This document shows, piece by piece, positions 52,178-61,973 of a DNA stretch of 64,000 nucleotides (the first letter of the stretch is position 1; each line of letters begins with the position of its first letter). A model generated the notes under the pieces. It made no database searches and had not been told where the DNA came from. It saw only the letters and a list, made by a program, of their open reading frames with translations. Source of the stretch: an uncultured Alphaproteobacteria bacterium (GTDB lineage Bacteria; Pseudomonadota; Alphaproteobacteria; HIMB59); the NCBI GenBank assembly GCA_902611415.1, contig CACLZM010000002.1:62001-126000 (forward strand). The letters run 5' to 3'. The translations under genes were made by a program, and so were the position numbers.

Positions 52178-52723
52178 TTGAATAAACCCTTCCAAAGAAA
52201 TAATAATTTTCGTGGCAAAAAAGACCTTCACAAGATAAATAATTTTATTTCTGCAGCTGACGTAAGAGTTATTTTAGATGATGGAGAACAGTTAGGAGTC
52301 ATGAAAAAAAATGAAGCCATAGACATAGCAAAAGGCAGAGGTATGGATTTAGTTGAAATAGCTCCAAATAATAATCCTCCAGTTTGTAAAATAGTTGACT
52401 ATGGAAAATTTAAGTATCAAGAACAGAAGAAAAAAAACGAAGCAAAAAAGAAACAAAAAGTAATTGAAACTAAAGAGCTTAAAATTAGACCTGGTACTGG
52501 AGAACATGACTACCAAGTTAAAATAAGAAATGCTCAGAAGTTTTTAAAAGAGGGAAACAGAGTAAAATTTAGCTTGAGATTTAAGGGCAGAGAAATGGAA
52601 CATTCTAATTTAGGTATTGATATGCTTAAAAGAGTAAAAACTGATTTGGGAGAGCTGATCAGAGTTGAAATGGAACCTAAAATTGAAGGAAGACAAGCTT
52701 TCCTCGTAGTTGCACCGAAATAA
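52178..52723 (+). CDS. infC: Translation initiation factor IF-3
   Basis: 181 residues. The N-terminal domain has VRVILDDGEQLGVMKKNEAI and LVEIAPNNNPPVCKIVDYGK; the C-terminal domain has KELKIRPGTGEHDYQVKIRNAQKFL and MEPKIEGRQAFLVVAPK. The TTG start at 52178 lacks a good ribosome site. A rare start codon is known to allow infC to control itself in E. coli (ATT there). It begins the conserved infC-rpmI-rplT-pheS-pheT block. Confidence 0.95.
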   Translation: MNKPFQRNNNFRGKKDLHKINNFISAADVRVILDDGEQLGVMKKNEAIDIAKGRGMDLVEIAPNNNPPVCKIVDYGKFKYQEQKKKNEAKKKQKVIETKELKIRPGTGEHDYQVKIRNAQKFLKEGNRVKFSLRFKGREMEHSNLGIDMLKRVKTDLGELIRVEMEPKIEGRQAFLVVAPK

Positions 52724-52815
52724 ATTATATGATAATTAATTGACCTCAGTTAGTCGAAGGGGCTTTTAAAAGGGTATGCCTTAAGACTTTATTAAATTAC
52801 TCAAAAGGAGATAAA

Positions 52816-53016
52816 ATGCCCAAACTAAAAACAAAAAGTAGTGTTAAAAAACGCTTCAAAACATCCTCATCGGGAAAATTAATTGTCGGTAACGTTGGTA
52901 AACGCCATGGCATGTCTAAAAGAACAAACTCTTTTATCAGAAATTCTAAAGGTACTAGGGTCTTATCAAAATCTGCGTCAATAATAATTGAGTCAATGAT
53001 GCCATACTCAAAATAG
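52816..53016 (+). CDS. rpmI: 50S ribosomal protein L35
   Basis: 66 residues, [15 protein letters not shown] at the start and a Lys-rich body ([10 protein letters not shown]). AAAGGAG precedes the ATG by five bases. The 92-base leader after infC may contain the L20 control site known in other bacteria, but no clear fold could be drawn by eye. Confidence 0.97.
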   Translation: MPKLKTKSSVKKRFKTSSSGKLIVGNVGKRHGMSKRTNSFIRNSKGTRVLSKSASIIIESMMPYSK

Positions 53017-53032
53017 GTAAAGGAGAGATATT

Positions 53033-53392
53033 ATGCCAAGAGTTAAAAGAGGTGTTACAGCAAGAGCTAGACATAAAAAAGTTTTTGAATTTACAAAAGG
53101 TCATCGTGGTAGAAGAAAAAATGTTTACCGAGTAGCAACACAAAGCATGGATAAAGCACTTCAATATGCTTATCGCGATAGAAGAAATAAGAAAAGAGAT
53201 TTTAGAGGTTTATGGATCCAAAGAATTAATGCTGGTGTAAGAGAACATGGTTTAACTTATGCAAAGTTTATTGATGGACTAAAAAAAGCAAACATTGAAA
53301 TTAATAGAAAAATTCTCTCTGAGATTGCATTTCATGAACCAGCTGCTTTTAAATCAATAGTTGAGAAAGCTAAGGCTAATCTAGCCAGCTAA
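53033..53392 (+). CDS. rplT: 50S ribosomal protein L20
   Basis: 119 residues, the normal length. [17 protein letters not shown] opens the long basic N-terminal helix; [20 protein letters not shown] and [12 protein letters not shown] follow. L20 is essential early in 50S assembly and represses its own operon in other bacteria. AAGGAGAG lies upstream. Confidence 0.97.
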   Translation: MPRVKRGVTARARHKKVFEFTKGHRGRRKNVYRVATQSMDKALQYAYRDRRNKKRDFRGLWIQRINAGVREHGLTYAKFIDGLKKANIEINRKILSEIAFHEPAAFKSIVEKAKANLAS

Positions 53393-53399
53393 ATTAAAG

Positions 53400-54449
53400 A
53401 TGGACATTAAAAAAGTCCTTAATGAAGCTACAAAACAGATAGAGCGATGCTCTAGTCAACAAGAATTACAAAATGTCAAAGTAGCTTATTTAGGAAAAAA
53501 AGGAAAAATAACTGAGTTACTTAAAAGTCTTAAAGATTTATCATTAGAGGAAAAAAAGTCCACTGGTGCTAAATTAAACTCATTGAGAACGGATATTGAT
53601 GATCTTTTCAAAAATAAATTTAATAGTTTAAAAGTTAAAGAAATAAATTCTAAATTAAAAAATGAATTTCTTGATATAAGTTTTCCTCCACCAAATTTAA
53701 TTCCCTCTAAGGTCCATCCAATATCAAAAACTTTTGATGAGGTCATAAGTATTTTTGGATCAATGGGTTACTCTGTAGCCGAAGGCCCAGATATTGAGAC
53801 TGATTATTATAATTTTTCTGCACTCAATATACCTGAAAATCACCCTGCTCGAGAAATGCAAGATACATTCTACATAGATGATACAGATAAAGATAATAAA
53901 CCATATGTTCTAAGAACACATACAAGCCCAGTTCAAATTAGAACTTTATTAAATGAAAAACCCCCAGTTAAAATAATTGCTCCTGGTAGGACCTATAGAT
54001 GTGACTCGGACTCAACGCATTCCCCAATGTTTCATCAAGTTGAGGGTTTGTTTATTAATGAGAGTACAAACATGGGTGACTTAAAAGGAACTTTGATTGA
54101 ATTTTGTAAACAATATTTTAACGTACAAAATTTAAAGGTAAGGTTTCGACCTAGTTACTTTCCTTTTACAGAACCTTCTGCTGAAATGGATATCGCTTAT
54201 GAGATTGTTAATAACAAGATCCACCTAGGCACAGGTGATCTTTGGCTTGAAATTTTAGGATGTGGAATGGTAAATCCCACAGTTTTAGAAAATTGCAATG
54301 TGGATACAAATATTTATCAAGGTTTTGCTTTTGGAATGGGATTAGACAGAATTACGATGTTAAAATATGGATTAACAGATATCAGGTCATTCTTTAGCGG
54401 AAATTTAAATTGGATTGCTAATAACGGTTTTAGCATAGGAGATTATTAG
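53400..54449 (+). CDS. pheS: Phenylalanyl-tRNA synthetase alpha subunit
   Basis: 349 residues. An N-terminal coiled coil that binds tRNA is followed by class II catalytic motifs: HPISKTFDEVISIFGSMGY, VLRTHTSPVQIR, RFRPSYFPFTEPSAEMD and GFAFGMGLDRITMLKYG. It forms an alpha2beta2 enzyme with PheT. The stop overlaps the pheT GTG start by one base. Confidence 0.97.
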   Translation: MDIKKVLNEATKQIERCSSQQELQNVKVAYLGKKGKITELLKSLKDLSLEEKKSTGAKLNSLRTDIDDLFKNKFNSLKVKEINSKLKNEFLDISFPPPNLIPSKVHPISKTFDEVISIFGSMGYSVAEGPDIETDYYNFSALNIPENHPAREMQDTFYIDDTDKDNKPYVLRTHTSPVQIRTLLNEKPPVKIIAPGRTYRCDSDSTHSPMFHQVEGLFINESTNMGDLKGTLIEFCKQYFNVQNLKVRFRPSYFPFTEPSAEMDIAYEIVNNKIHLGTGDLWLEILGCGMVNPTVLENCNVDTNIYQGFAFGMGLDRITMLKYGLTDIRSFFSGNLNWIANNGFSIGDY

Positions 54450-56842
54450 TGAAGTTTAGTTATAGCTGGTTGTGCGATCATTTAGAAACAGATAAAAATG
54501 CAACTGAAATAGGTGATGCACTTACAAATTTAGGACTGGAACTTGAAAGTTTAACTGATTACTCCTCATACTCAAAATTTGTTGTTGCAACAATTAAAGA
54601 TTTTCATAAACATCCCAACGCAGACAGGTTGAATATCTGTACCGTTGATGATGGCACCAAGACCTACCAAGTAATATGCGGTGCAAATAATGTCAAGAAA
54701 GGACTAAAAGGTATATTTGCTAAAGATGGAATGTATATTCCCGGAACACAGATATATCTAAAAAAAGGTAAAATTCGTGGAGAAATCTCAGAGGGTATGC
54801 TTTTATCTGAGAGAGAGCTTAATTTAAGTGATGATCATGATGGTATTATTGAGCTTTCAGATAATTTTGAAAATGGAACGTCAGCGATTGATGCACTAAA
54901 ATTAAACGACCCTGTTTTTGAAATAGGTATTACACCTAACAGAGGGGACTGCCTTGGTGTTAGAGGAGTTGCCAGAGATCTTTCGGCTAAGGGTATCGGA
55001 AAACTAAAACCTCTAAAATATGAAAAAATTACAAAATTAGATTTTGAAAGTCCTATCAGTTGGAATATTGAAAATGATAATAATAGCTGTGAGTACGTAG
55101 TGAGTAGATATTTTAAAGATGTAAAAAATACAGCATCCCCTGAATGGTTACAAAAAAAACTTATTAGTCTTGGATTAAGACCTATTAATGCATTAGTTGA
55201 TATTACAAATTTTATAACCCATGATTTAGGTAGACCTTTACATGTATTTGATGCTGATAAAGTTGGAAAAAAGCTTCATATGAGATTAGCTAAACCTAAT
55301 GAAAAAATTCTTGCTTTAGATAACAAAGAATACACCTTAGATAGCAATTCAACTGTCATAGCTGATAATAATAATGCTCTTGCTATAGCTGGAATAATCG
55401 GAGGTGAAAGTAGTGGATGTACAGAGGATACAAAAAATGTATTTCTTGAAGTAGCTATCTTTGAAAAAGATAGTGTAGCAAAAACTGGAAGAACTCTTGG
55501 AATAAATTCCGATGCCAGATATCGTTTTGAAAGGGGTTTGGATAAAAAAATGGTTATTGAGGGTTTAAATTATGCATCATACTTAATAAACAAAATTTGT
55601 GGAGGATCTGTAAGTAAAAATATTGACTCAGGTAAGCTAGATACCAATGAACGCAAAATTAAATATAAGTTTGATTATTTTGAAAAAGTAATTGGCATAA
55701 AATTAGAACCAAAAAAACAATTAAATATACTAAAAGATTTAAAATTTCAAATCAATCAAAGCACCGAAAAAGAGTGTGACCTTCTCATACCTTCATGGAG
55801 AAATGACATTGAAAATAATATAGATGTAGTTGAAGAGGTGATTAGAATATACGGATATGAAAATATCACAGAGAGTATCCCATCGCCCTCAGATGATGAG
55901 ATTGTTAAGATTAATAATTCATTAATAAATAAAAAATTTAAAGCAATAAAAAAACTAAAGAAAATATTAATATCAAATGGACTTTCTGAGATTATAACTT
56001 TCTCTTTTCACTCAACAAAGGCTCATGAAATTCTTTCAGGCGATAAATCGTTAAAAATTTCAAACGCTATCAGTGATGATCAATCATTTATGAGAAACTC
56101 TATGATTTTTAATCATTTAGAAACTGCAGAGATGAACTATAAAAAAGGTTATAAAAATATTCAAATATTTGAAATTGGACCTATTTATAATACATCCCAA
56201 TCTCAAGAAAATATTCTATCAATGCTTATATCATCTCAGGAAAATACAAACTCAATTTTCAAATCAGAAGATTTAAATTTTTATTCTATATCAAATCTTG
56301 TATATAAATTAATAAGTTCATTAAATTTTGATGCAAAGCAGTTTAATATCTCAAGATCAACTTCAAATACTTTTCATCCTGGTCAATCTGCGGAACTAAA
56401 CATGGGAAAGAAATTAATTGCCAGGTATGGAAAAGTTCATCCATTAATTATAGAGGAATTCCCTAAACTTAAAAATAGTTACGCAATTGAGTTATTTTTT
56501 GAAAATCTCCCAATAGACTTTATTAGTAGAACTAATTCTTCCAACATTTTAGACTCCCAGTTTCAATTCAGTGAAAAAGATTTTTCATTTGTATTTGAAA
56601 AAGAGCAAAATCTTTTTGAAGTACAAAGATATGTTAATGGTATTGACAAAAACCTTATAAAAAATGTTGAATTTTTTGACCTCTATGAGTCAAAAGATTT
56701 AGGGGAAAATAGCAAAAGTGTAACATTCAGAGTAACTATTCAATCAAAAGATAAAACGCTTGATGAAAAAGACTTAGAGCAAATTCACAATAATATTTTA
56801 GAAAAAGTATCTAATAAATTTAAAGCAAACATTAGAGCATAA
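54449..56842 (+). CDS. pheT: Phenylalanyl-tRNA synthetase beta subunit
   Basis: 797 residues from a GTG. In order: an N-terminal tRNA-binding OB domain ([26 protein letters not shown]), B3/B4 editing domain, B5 domain (about 405-475), a catalytic-like core, and a C-terminal ferredoxin-fold anticodon-binding domain ([20 protein letters not shown]). It is coupled to pheS and lepA by one-base overlaps. Confidence 0.96.
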   Translation: MKFSYSWLCDHLETDKNATEIGDALTNLGLELESLTDYSSYSKFVVATIKDFHKHPNADRLNICTVDDGTKTYQVICGANNVKKGLKGIFAKDGMYIPGTQIYLKKGKIRGEISEGMLLSERELNLSDDHDGIIELSDNFENGTSAIDALKLNDPVFEIGITPNRGDCLGVRGVARDLSAKGIGKLKPLKYEKITKLDFESPISWNIENDNNSCEYVVSRYFKDVKNTASPEWLQKKLISLGLRPINALVDITNFITHDLGRPLHVFDADKVGKKLHMRLAKPNEKILALDNKEYTLDSNSTVIADNNNALAIAGIIGGESSGCTEDTKNVFLEVAIFEKDSVAKTGRTLGINSDARYRFERGLDKKMVIEGLNYASYLINKICGGSVSKNIDSGKLDTNERKIKYKFDYFEKVIGIKLEPKKQLNILKDLKFQINQSTEKECDLLIPSWRNDIENNIDVVEEVIRIYGYENITESIPSPSDDEIVKINNSLINKKFKAIKKLKKILISNGLSEIITFSFHSTKAHEILSGDKSLKISNAISDDQSFMRNSMIFNHLETAEMNYKKGYKNIQIFEIGPIYNTSQSQENILSMLISSQENTNSIFKSEDLNFYSISNLVYKLISSLNFDAKQFNISRSTSNTFHPGQSAELNMGKKLIARYGKVHPLIIEEFPKLKNSYAIELFFENLPIDFISRTNSSNILDSQFQFSEKDFSFVFEKEQNLFEVQRYVNGIDKNLIKNVEFFDLYESKDLGENSKSVTFRVTIQSKDKTLDEKDLEQIHNNILEKVSNKFKANIRA

Positions 56843-58641
56843 TGGAAATTTCTAAAATTAGAAATTTTTCGATTATAGCTCATATCGATCATGGTAAATC
56901 AACGTTAGCAGATAGAATGATAGAAATTTGCGGCGGAATGGATGATAGAACAAAAAAAGATCAAGTTCTTGACTCGATGGATATAGAAAGAGAAAGGGGT
57001 ATTACTATAAAAGCTCAAACTGTCAGATTAAATTATAAAAATAAAAATGGTGATGAATATCAATTAAATATATTAGACACACCAGGTCATGTTGATTTTT
57101 CTTACGAAGTTTCAAGATCATTATCTGCATGTGAGGGATCTGTTCTTGTTGTTGATAGCACACAGGGTGTAGAGGCCCAAACACTCGCAAACGCTTACCA
57201 GGCAATTGATGTCAATCATGAGATATTACCTGTGTTAAACAAAGCCGACTTACCAGCATCTGAACCAGAGAGAGTAAAAGAAGATATTGAACAAACAATA
57301 GGAATAGATACTTCTGAAGCCCAACTTGTTTCTGCAAAAACAGGATTAGGTGTTGATAGCTTATTAGACCAAATTATCGAAAAACTCCCAGCTCCACACA
57401 CAAATGAAAATCATCTAAAAGCCCTGTTAGTTGACAGTTGGTATGATAATTATTTAGGAGTTACAGTTCTTGTTCGTATTCTTGATGGTGTAATGAAAAA
57501 AGGAATGAAGGTAAAGTTTTTATCAAATAATCAACAGTACAATATAGATAGAATTGGATATTTTACGCCAGATATAAATTATTGCGATGAACTAGGTCCT
57601 GGTGAGATAGGTTTTATTAATGCAAGCATTAAGTCAGTTGCAGATTGCAAAGTTGGCGATACCATAGCAGAATTAAATGATCAAAAAGTTAAGCCGCTGC
57701 CCGGATTTAAGCCCTCATTGCCAGTTGTATTCTGTGGTATTTACCCAGTGGATACCTCAGACTATGAGAGATTGAAAGAAAGTTTTGAAAAATTGGCTTT
57801 AAATGACTCAAGTTTCACCTACGAGAATGAGACTAGTGCAGCATTAGGATATGGATTTAGATGTGGTTTTCTTGGGCTACTTCATTTAGAGGTAACAACA
57901 GAAAGATTGAGAAGAGAATTTGATCTTGATTTGATAACAACTGCACCCGGAGTTGTTTATAAAGTAATAGACAGAAATAAAAATGAAATTATTATAAGGA
58001 ACCCTTCAGAGCTCCCTGACCCTGCAGAAATTGAAAAAATTTTAGAACCTTGGGTCAAATCAACGATTATAGTCCCACAAGATTATTTAGGAACAGTAAT
58101 AACACTTTGTATTGAAAAAAGAGGTAAGCAAAAAAATTTAAATATACAAAATAATAGAGCTGTTTTAGAAATGGAACTTCCTCTTAATGAAATAGTAATA
58201 GATTTTTATGATAAATTAAAATCTTACTCCAAAGGTTATGCAAGTTTTGATTATCAAGTTTATGATTATTTTCAAGGTGACTTAGTTAAGCTTAATATTT
58301 TAGTAAACTCAGAAACTGTTGATGCATTTTCAAATATAGTTCATAAAACAAGAGCAGAAACAATTGGCCGAAAGATATGTAATAAGCTTAAAGATTTAAT
58401 TCCAAGACAAAATTTTCAAATTCCAATTCAAGCTGCGATTTATGGAAAAATTATTGCCAGGGAAACAATTAAAGCATTCAGAAAAGATGTTACAGCGAAA
58501 CTTTATGGAGGAGATGTGAGTAGAAAGAAAAAACTCCTTGAAAAGCAAAAAAAAGGAAAGAAAAGAATGAAACAATTTGGTAATGTTGAAATACCACAAA
58601 CAGCTTTTTTTGAGGCTTTGAAAATAGGGGATAGTGATTAA
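56842..58641 (+). CDS. lepA: Elongation factor 4 (LepA GTPase)
   Basis: 599 residues. GTPase motifs: [33 protein letters not shown], and NKADLPAS. The LepA-specific C-terminal domain ends in [20 protein letters not shown]. It back-translocates or remodels ribosomes and aids initiation. It ends five bases before tRNA-Ser. Confidence 0.97.
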   Translation: MEISKIRNFSIIAHIDHGKSTLADRMIEICGGMDDRTKKDQVLDSMDIERERGITIKAQTVRLNYKNKNGDEYQLNILDTPGHVDFSYEVSRSLSACEGSVLVVDSTQGVEAQTLANAYQAIDVNHEILPVLNKADLPASEPERVKEDIEQTIGIDTSEAQLVSAKTGLGVDSLLDQIIEKLPAPHTNENHLKALLVDSWYDNYLGVTVLVRILDGVMKKGMKVKFLSNNQQYNIDRIGYFTPDINYCDELGPGEIGFINASIKSVADCKVGDTIAELNDQKVKPLPGFKPSLPVVFCGIYPVDTSDYERLKESFEKLALNDSSFTYENETSAALGYGFRCGFLGLLHLEVTTERLRREFDLDLITTAPGVVYKVIDRNKNEIIIRNPSELPDPAEIEKILEPWVKSTIIVPQDYLGTVITLCIEKRGKQKNLNIQNNRAVLEMELPLNEIVIDFYDKLKSYSKGYASFDYQVYDYFQGDLVKLNILVNSETVDAFSNIVHKTRAETIGRKICNKLKDLIPRQNFQIPIQAAIYGKIIARETIKAFRKDVTAKLYGGDVSRKKKLLEKQKKGKKRMKQFGNVEIPQTAFFEALKIGDSD

Positions 58642-58646
58642 TTTTT

Positions 58647-58736
58647 GGAGAGATGGCCGAGTGGTTTAAGGCGCACGCCTGGAACGCGTGTATAGGGGCA
58701 ACTCTATCGTGGGTTCGAATCCCACTCTCTCCGCCA
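58647..58736 (+). tRNA. tRNA-Ser (anticodon GGA)
   Basis: 90 bases with an encoded CCA. GGAGAGA pairs with TCTCTCC, the D-arm starts TGGCCGAGTGG, the anticodon loop is CTGGAAC between ACGC and GCGT stem sequences, a long variable arm (GTATAGGGGCAACTCTATC region) marks a class II tRNA, and GTGGG-TTCGAAT-CCCAC is the T-arm. It reads UCC and UCU codons. The next gene starts five bases after it. Confidence 0.95.
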
Positions 58737-58741
58737 ATAAA

Positions 58742-59560
58742 ATGAGTGAGTCAATAGGATATAATCTTAGAAAATTTGCCAGAAAATTTACTGAGTTTCC
58801 ATTAGTTGAAATAAAAGACAAAATAATCAACCACAAATCAATTAATAAAATACCCCAAAATGTCTATCAAACATGGGAGACTAGATCTCTTGGAAAGACT
58901 CACGCTAAATCAATTCAAGAATTTAGAGAAAGAAATCCAACTTTCTCTTTCTATTTATATGATAAGGAGAAAAGGGATAGCTACATGGAGTCTAGTTGGG
59001 GCAAGGAAGATATTTCAAAAATATATTTCAAAAGTATTTTTGGTCCAATGAAAGCTGATATTTTCCGTTATTGTATATTGTATGAGTTAGGTGGTTATTA
59101 TTTCGATATAGCAAAAGGCTGCAAATGCCCACTTAATCAACTTCATGATAGTAATCACATAGGAGTCTTAACTTATGAGGATACAATATGCTATTACCCA
59201 CCAAATGATCCGAAACTTTTTTCACTACTCAGACCTTTTAACCATTTTTTGCAATGGGGACTTGCATTTTCATCAAAAAATTTGTTTTTAGAGAGTTTAA
59301 TTAATAATATTTGTTCAGACTATAAATATTATAGAGATAAAGTTTTTGAAAATCCAAAGGTAGCTATTTTAAATTTTACTGGACCTGGTATGTATACAAA
59401 AGTAATGAGAAATTATATTTCAAATAACGATATTTTTGACATGTCTGAATTAGATATAAAGTTTAATAACAATGGAATATTTAAATTAAAGGGATCCTCT
59501 GTAAGACATTATATAGTCCCAAGTTATACTTATAAAAAAAACTCAAAAATAGTTAGTTAG
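58742..59560 (+). CDS. Glycosyltransferase of the DXD-sugar (capsule/OCH1-like) type
   Basis: The ATG at 58742 replaces the track start, which lies inside the tRNA. 272 residues. IPQNVYQTWETRSLGKTH and MKADIFRYCILYELGGYYFDIA match the Gly_transf_sug family, where the second motif normally ends in D-x-D; here it reads FDIAKG, so the second Asp is missing. A sugar transferase in capsule or LPS assembly is likely, but the loss raises doubt about metal-dependent activity. Confidence 0.78.
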   Translation: MSESIGYNLRKFARKFTEFPLVEIKDKIINHKSINKIPQNVYQTWETRSLGKTHAKSIQEFRERNPTFSFYLYDKEKRDSYMESSWGKEDISKIYFKSIFGPMKADIFRYCILYELGGYYFDIAKGCKCPLNQLHDSNHIGVLTYEDTICYYPPNDPKLFSLLRPFNHFLQWGLAFSSKNLFLESLINNICSDYKYYRDKVFENPKVAILNFTGPGMYTKVMRNYISNNDIFDMSELDIKFNNNGIFKLKGSSVRHYIVPSYTYKKNSKIVS

Positions 59561-60530
59561 TATCAATTGATTTAAGGAATTCTTGTAAAATATTTTCATA
59601 AATATTCAATGGGAAATCTTTTAAATTTTTAAAACCATAATCTTTAATTTGAATTGTCTTTGAAAAACCAGGTCTTGAAAATTTTTTTTCACTTGTAACT
59701 CCAAATATTTTAAGTGTTTTTACTCCCATAAATTCAAACATCCAAGCAGTGCCACTATCATTGCAAAGCAAACAATTCATTTGTTTTGCTAAACCCATAG
59801 TAAAAGTTATATCTTTTGATATTAACTCACCATTTTTCCATTCTGGGCATTTAAAGCCATTCTTTATACAAATATTTAAGAGATGTTTTTCATCAGGCCC
59901 TAAAAAAAAGAAAATATTGTAGCCATTTTTCTGTAATTTGTGTGCAATCATTAAATATTTTTCAAAATCCCATTGTCTTATTTTATTCCCAGCGCCTGGT
60001 GAGATTGCAATATTTTTATTAATTTCCTCATTATTAAATGAAAATTTGACACTTTCTGGAAGTATTATATTAGGTATTTCTTTAATAACTTTTTTTTGAA
60101 GAGTTGATAAAATATTAAAATAAAATTGCTCAATATAAACATCTTTAAATTTTAAATTGTATTTATTTTTAATATCAGAAAAAAAAAAGTTTGCACATGA
60201 ACTAAAAAAATATTTGTGTGGTATTTTTTTTAGACTTAATGTCCTTAAAACAACTTTTTGTAAATCTATGATTAAATCAAAATATTGATTTTCAAGTTTA
60301 GTATTTTTTCTAAATAGATTTGATATTGATGACTGTATGCCATTATTTTCAATAATTTCAAAAATTGTATCTTTTACTAATGGATTTAATTTATCTTTAA
60401 AAGTTGTTGTATGTGTGGTCGTGTAATAAATTTTTGATTCAGGGTATATGTTTTTTAAAGTTTGTAAAAAAGTTACCTTTTGTAAGCCATCTCCAATTTT
60501 ATCATTAAAACTATATACAAGAATATTCAT
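59553..60530 (-). CDS. Glycosyltransferase family 9-like protein
   Basis: 325 residues. NILVYSFNDKIGDGLQKVTFL resembles the GT9 N-terminal loop with Gly-Asp. IAISPGAGNKIRQWDFEKYL is the donor-binding region, and LLCNDSGTAWMFEFMGVKTLKIFG corresponds to NDTGPAHIAAA with Trp in place of the His. It is more divergent than the GT9 protein at 51155. The start overlaps the end of the RmuC-like gene by 20 bases. Confidence 0.75.
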   Translation of the reverse strand: MNILVYSFNDKIGDGLQKVTFLQTLKNIYPESKIYYTTTHTTTFKDKLNPLVKDTIFEIIENNGIQSSISNLFRKNTKLENQYFDLIIDLQKVVLRTLSLKKIPHKYFFSSCANFFFSDIKNKYNLKFKDVYIEQFYFNILSTLQKKVIKEIPNIILPESVKFSFNNEEINKNIAISPGAGNKIRQWDFEKYLMIAHKLQKNGYNIFFFLGPDEKHLLNICIKNGFKCPEWKNGELISKDITFTMGLAKQMNCLLCNDSGTAWMFEFMGVKTLKIFGVTSEKKFSRPGFSKTIQIKDYGFKNLKDFPLNIYENILQEFLKSIDTN

Positions 60531-61485
60531 TCATTAATATCTCAACTTTTGTTTTGGCACCTAAATCTTTAATTTTATTAGCCCTACTTAATAAACTACC
60601 CTTACCATCTATTATAAATTTTTTAGACTGATTTATATTTTCAGTTGATTTAATTAAACTTGCTTCAGTTTTTTCTAGCAAATTTAAAGTTTTTGCAATC
60701 TGGTCAAACATACTACCTTCAATTTCTGCAATTTCTTTTGAATTTTTATTTTGTTTCTCAAGTCTCCAAATACTCTCGACGAGTTTCATGCACATAATGA
60801 GAGTAGATGGTCCCACAATTATTACTTGTTTCTGTTGTGCATAGTTTGAAATACTCTGATCGTACTTTTGAGCAGTGATCAATGCATAATCATGAGGCAT
60901 GAATATAAAGACATAATCTGGCGAATTCACTTTTATGAGGTTTGTATAATCTTTTTTGTGAATTGCATTTATATGACTTTTCATTGAATTTATGAAATTT
61001 TTTATAGACACCTCTTTTGCCTTTTCATCATCAGTGTTTTGATAATCATACCAATCTTTCATTGGTAATTTTGAATCTATAATAATATTCCTTTTTTCTG
61101 GAAGAAAAATTACTACATCAGGCCTAAAAATTTGCCCACTCTCATTTTTATCAGTAAATTGCGTTTTGTAGTCTCTATCTTTGGTCATTCCACAATCTTG
61201 TAAGATATTCTCCAAAATAGCCTCACCCATGTCGCCCATATCGGAGATATTTGCTGTCATGGCATTAGTCATTTTTTTTGTTAAAACTCCAATTTCATCT
61301 ATTTTGGAATTAACATATCCTGTTTGTTCAAGAGTTTTATCAAATAGGTTTGCGAGGTTTTCGTTAATTTTTTTTAAATCTAAATCTGTGTTATCATTAG
61401 TCCTAGTACTTGACTTTAACAAAACAAAAATTAAAAGAACGATTACAATAATTAAAAATATAATTATTAAAAAATCCAAATTCAT
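60511..61485 (-). CDS. RmuC-family protein, short second copy
   Basis: 324 residues. The anchor LIIIFLIIVIVLLIFVLL is followed by a shorter coiled coil than in the 11344 protein, then the RmuC core: GDMGEAILENILQDCGM, FRPDVVIFLPEKRNIIIDSKLP, and VIIVGPSTLIMCMKLVESIWR. The Asp and x-S-K pair of the nuclease-like core are kept. It differs clearly in sequence from the first copy, so the two probably have separate jobs. Confidence 0.85.
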   Translation of the reverse strand: MNLDFLIIIFLIIVIVLLIFVLLKSSTRTNDNTDLDLKKINENLANLFDKTLEQTGYVNSKIDEIGVLTKKMTNAMTANISDMGDMGEAILENILQDCGMTKDRDYKTQFTDKNESGQIFRPDVVIFLPEKRNIIIDSKLPMKDWYDYQNTDDEKAKEVSIKNFINSMKSHINAIHKKDYTNLIKVNSPDYVFIFMPHDYALITAQKYDQSISNYAQQKQVIIVGPSTLIMCMKLVESIWRLEKQNKNSKEIAEIEGSMFDQIAKTLNLLEKTEASLIKSTENINQSKKFIIDGKGSLLSRANKIKDLGAKTKVEILMNEYSCI

Positions 61486-61502
61486 ATAAATTTAATTAAT
61501 AT

Positions 61503-61877
61503 TTAAGAGTAAATTTTATGAATATTATCAATATTACTCTTTAATTTGTTCTTTAATTTATTTAATGACTCATAATCAAAAAAATTCTGTTCTAAAAACT
61601 TATTATAACTTTGTTTAATCTCATGGGAGATTTGCTCGATTTTTAAAAAATCTTCAGGTATGTGATTTTTTATTTTTTTTACTTCTTGATTGAAATCATT
61701 AAGTGCATTTTTAAAATGTTTATCAGAAAAAGTTTCAAGTTTATTTTTAATATTTGAGATATTTAAATTAGTATCAATTTTAGACTCTAAGTCATAAACA
61801 GTTAAACTAAAATAGTCAAAAATTTGTTCATACAAATCGTAAAGTTTTTGGGAATTTATAACTTTTGGAATATTCAT
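61503..61877 (-). CDS. Hypothetical coiled-coil protein
   Basis: 124 residues, no signal peptide, almost wholly helical with charged heptad-like runs (NFDYESLNKLKNKLKSNIDN region). It is just upstream of the RmuC-like gene on the same strand (17-base gap), so it may be co-expressed and could bind that protein. No family is recognised. Confidence 0.5.
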   Translation of the reverse strand: MNIPKVINSQKLYDLYEQIFDYFSLTVYDLESKIDTNLNISNIKNKLETFSDKHFKNALNDFNQEVKKIKNHIPEDFLKIEQISHEIKQSYNKFLEQNFFDYESLNKLKNKLKSNIDNIHKIYS

Positions 61878-61929
61878 ATATAAAGATTACATTAGATACT
61901 TTTGATATGTCAAAGAAATTTTAAAATGA

Positions 61930-61963
61930 AAAAAGCCTAAATACTTATTTATCTAGGCTTTTT
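61930..61963. terminator. Bidirectional terminator
   Basis: AAAAAGCCTA (61930-61939) pairs with TAGGCTTTTT (61954-61963), so both strands show a stem ending in a T run. It serves the folate-dependent gene on the minus strand, whose stop lies just upstream on that strand. Confidence 0.75.
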
Positions 61964-61973
61964 AAAAATAAAA

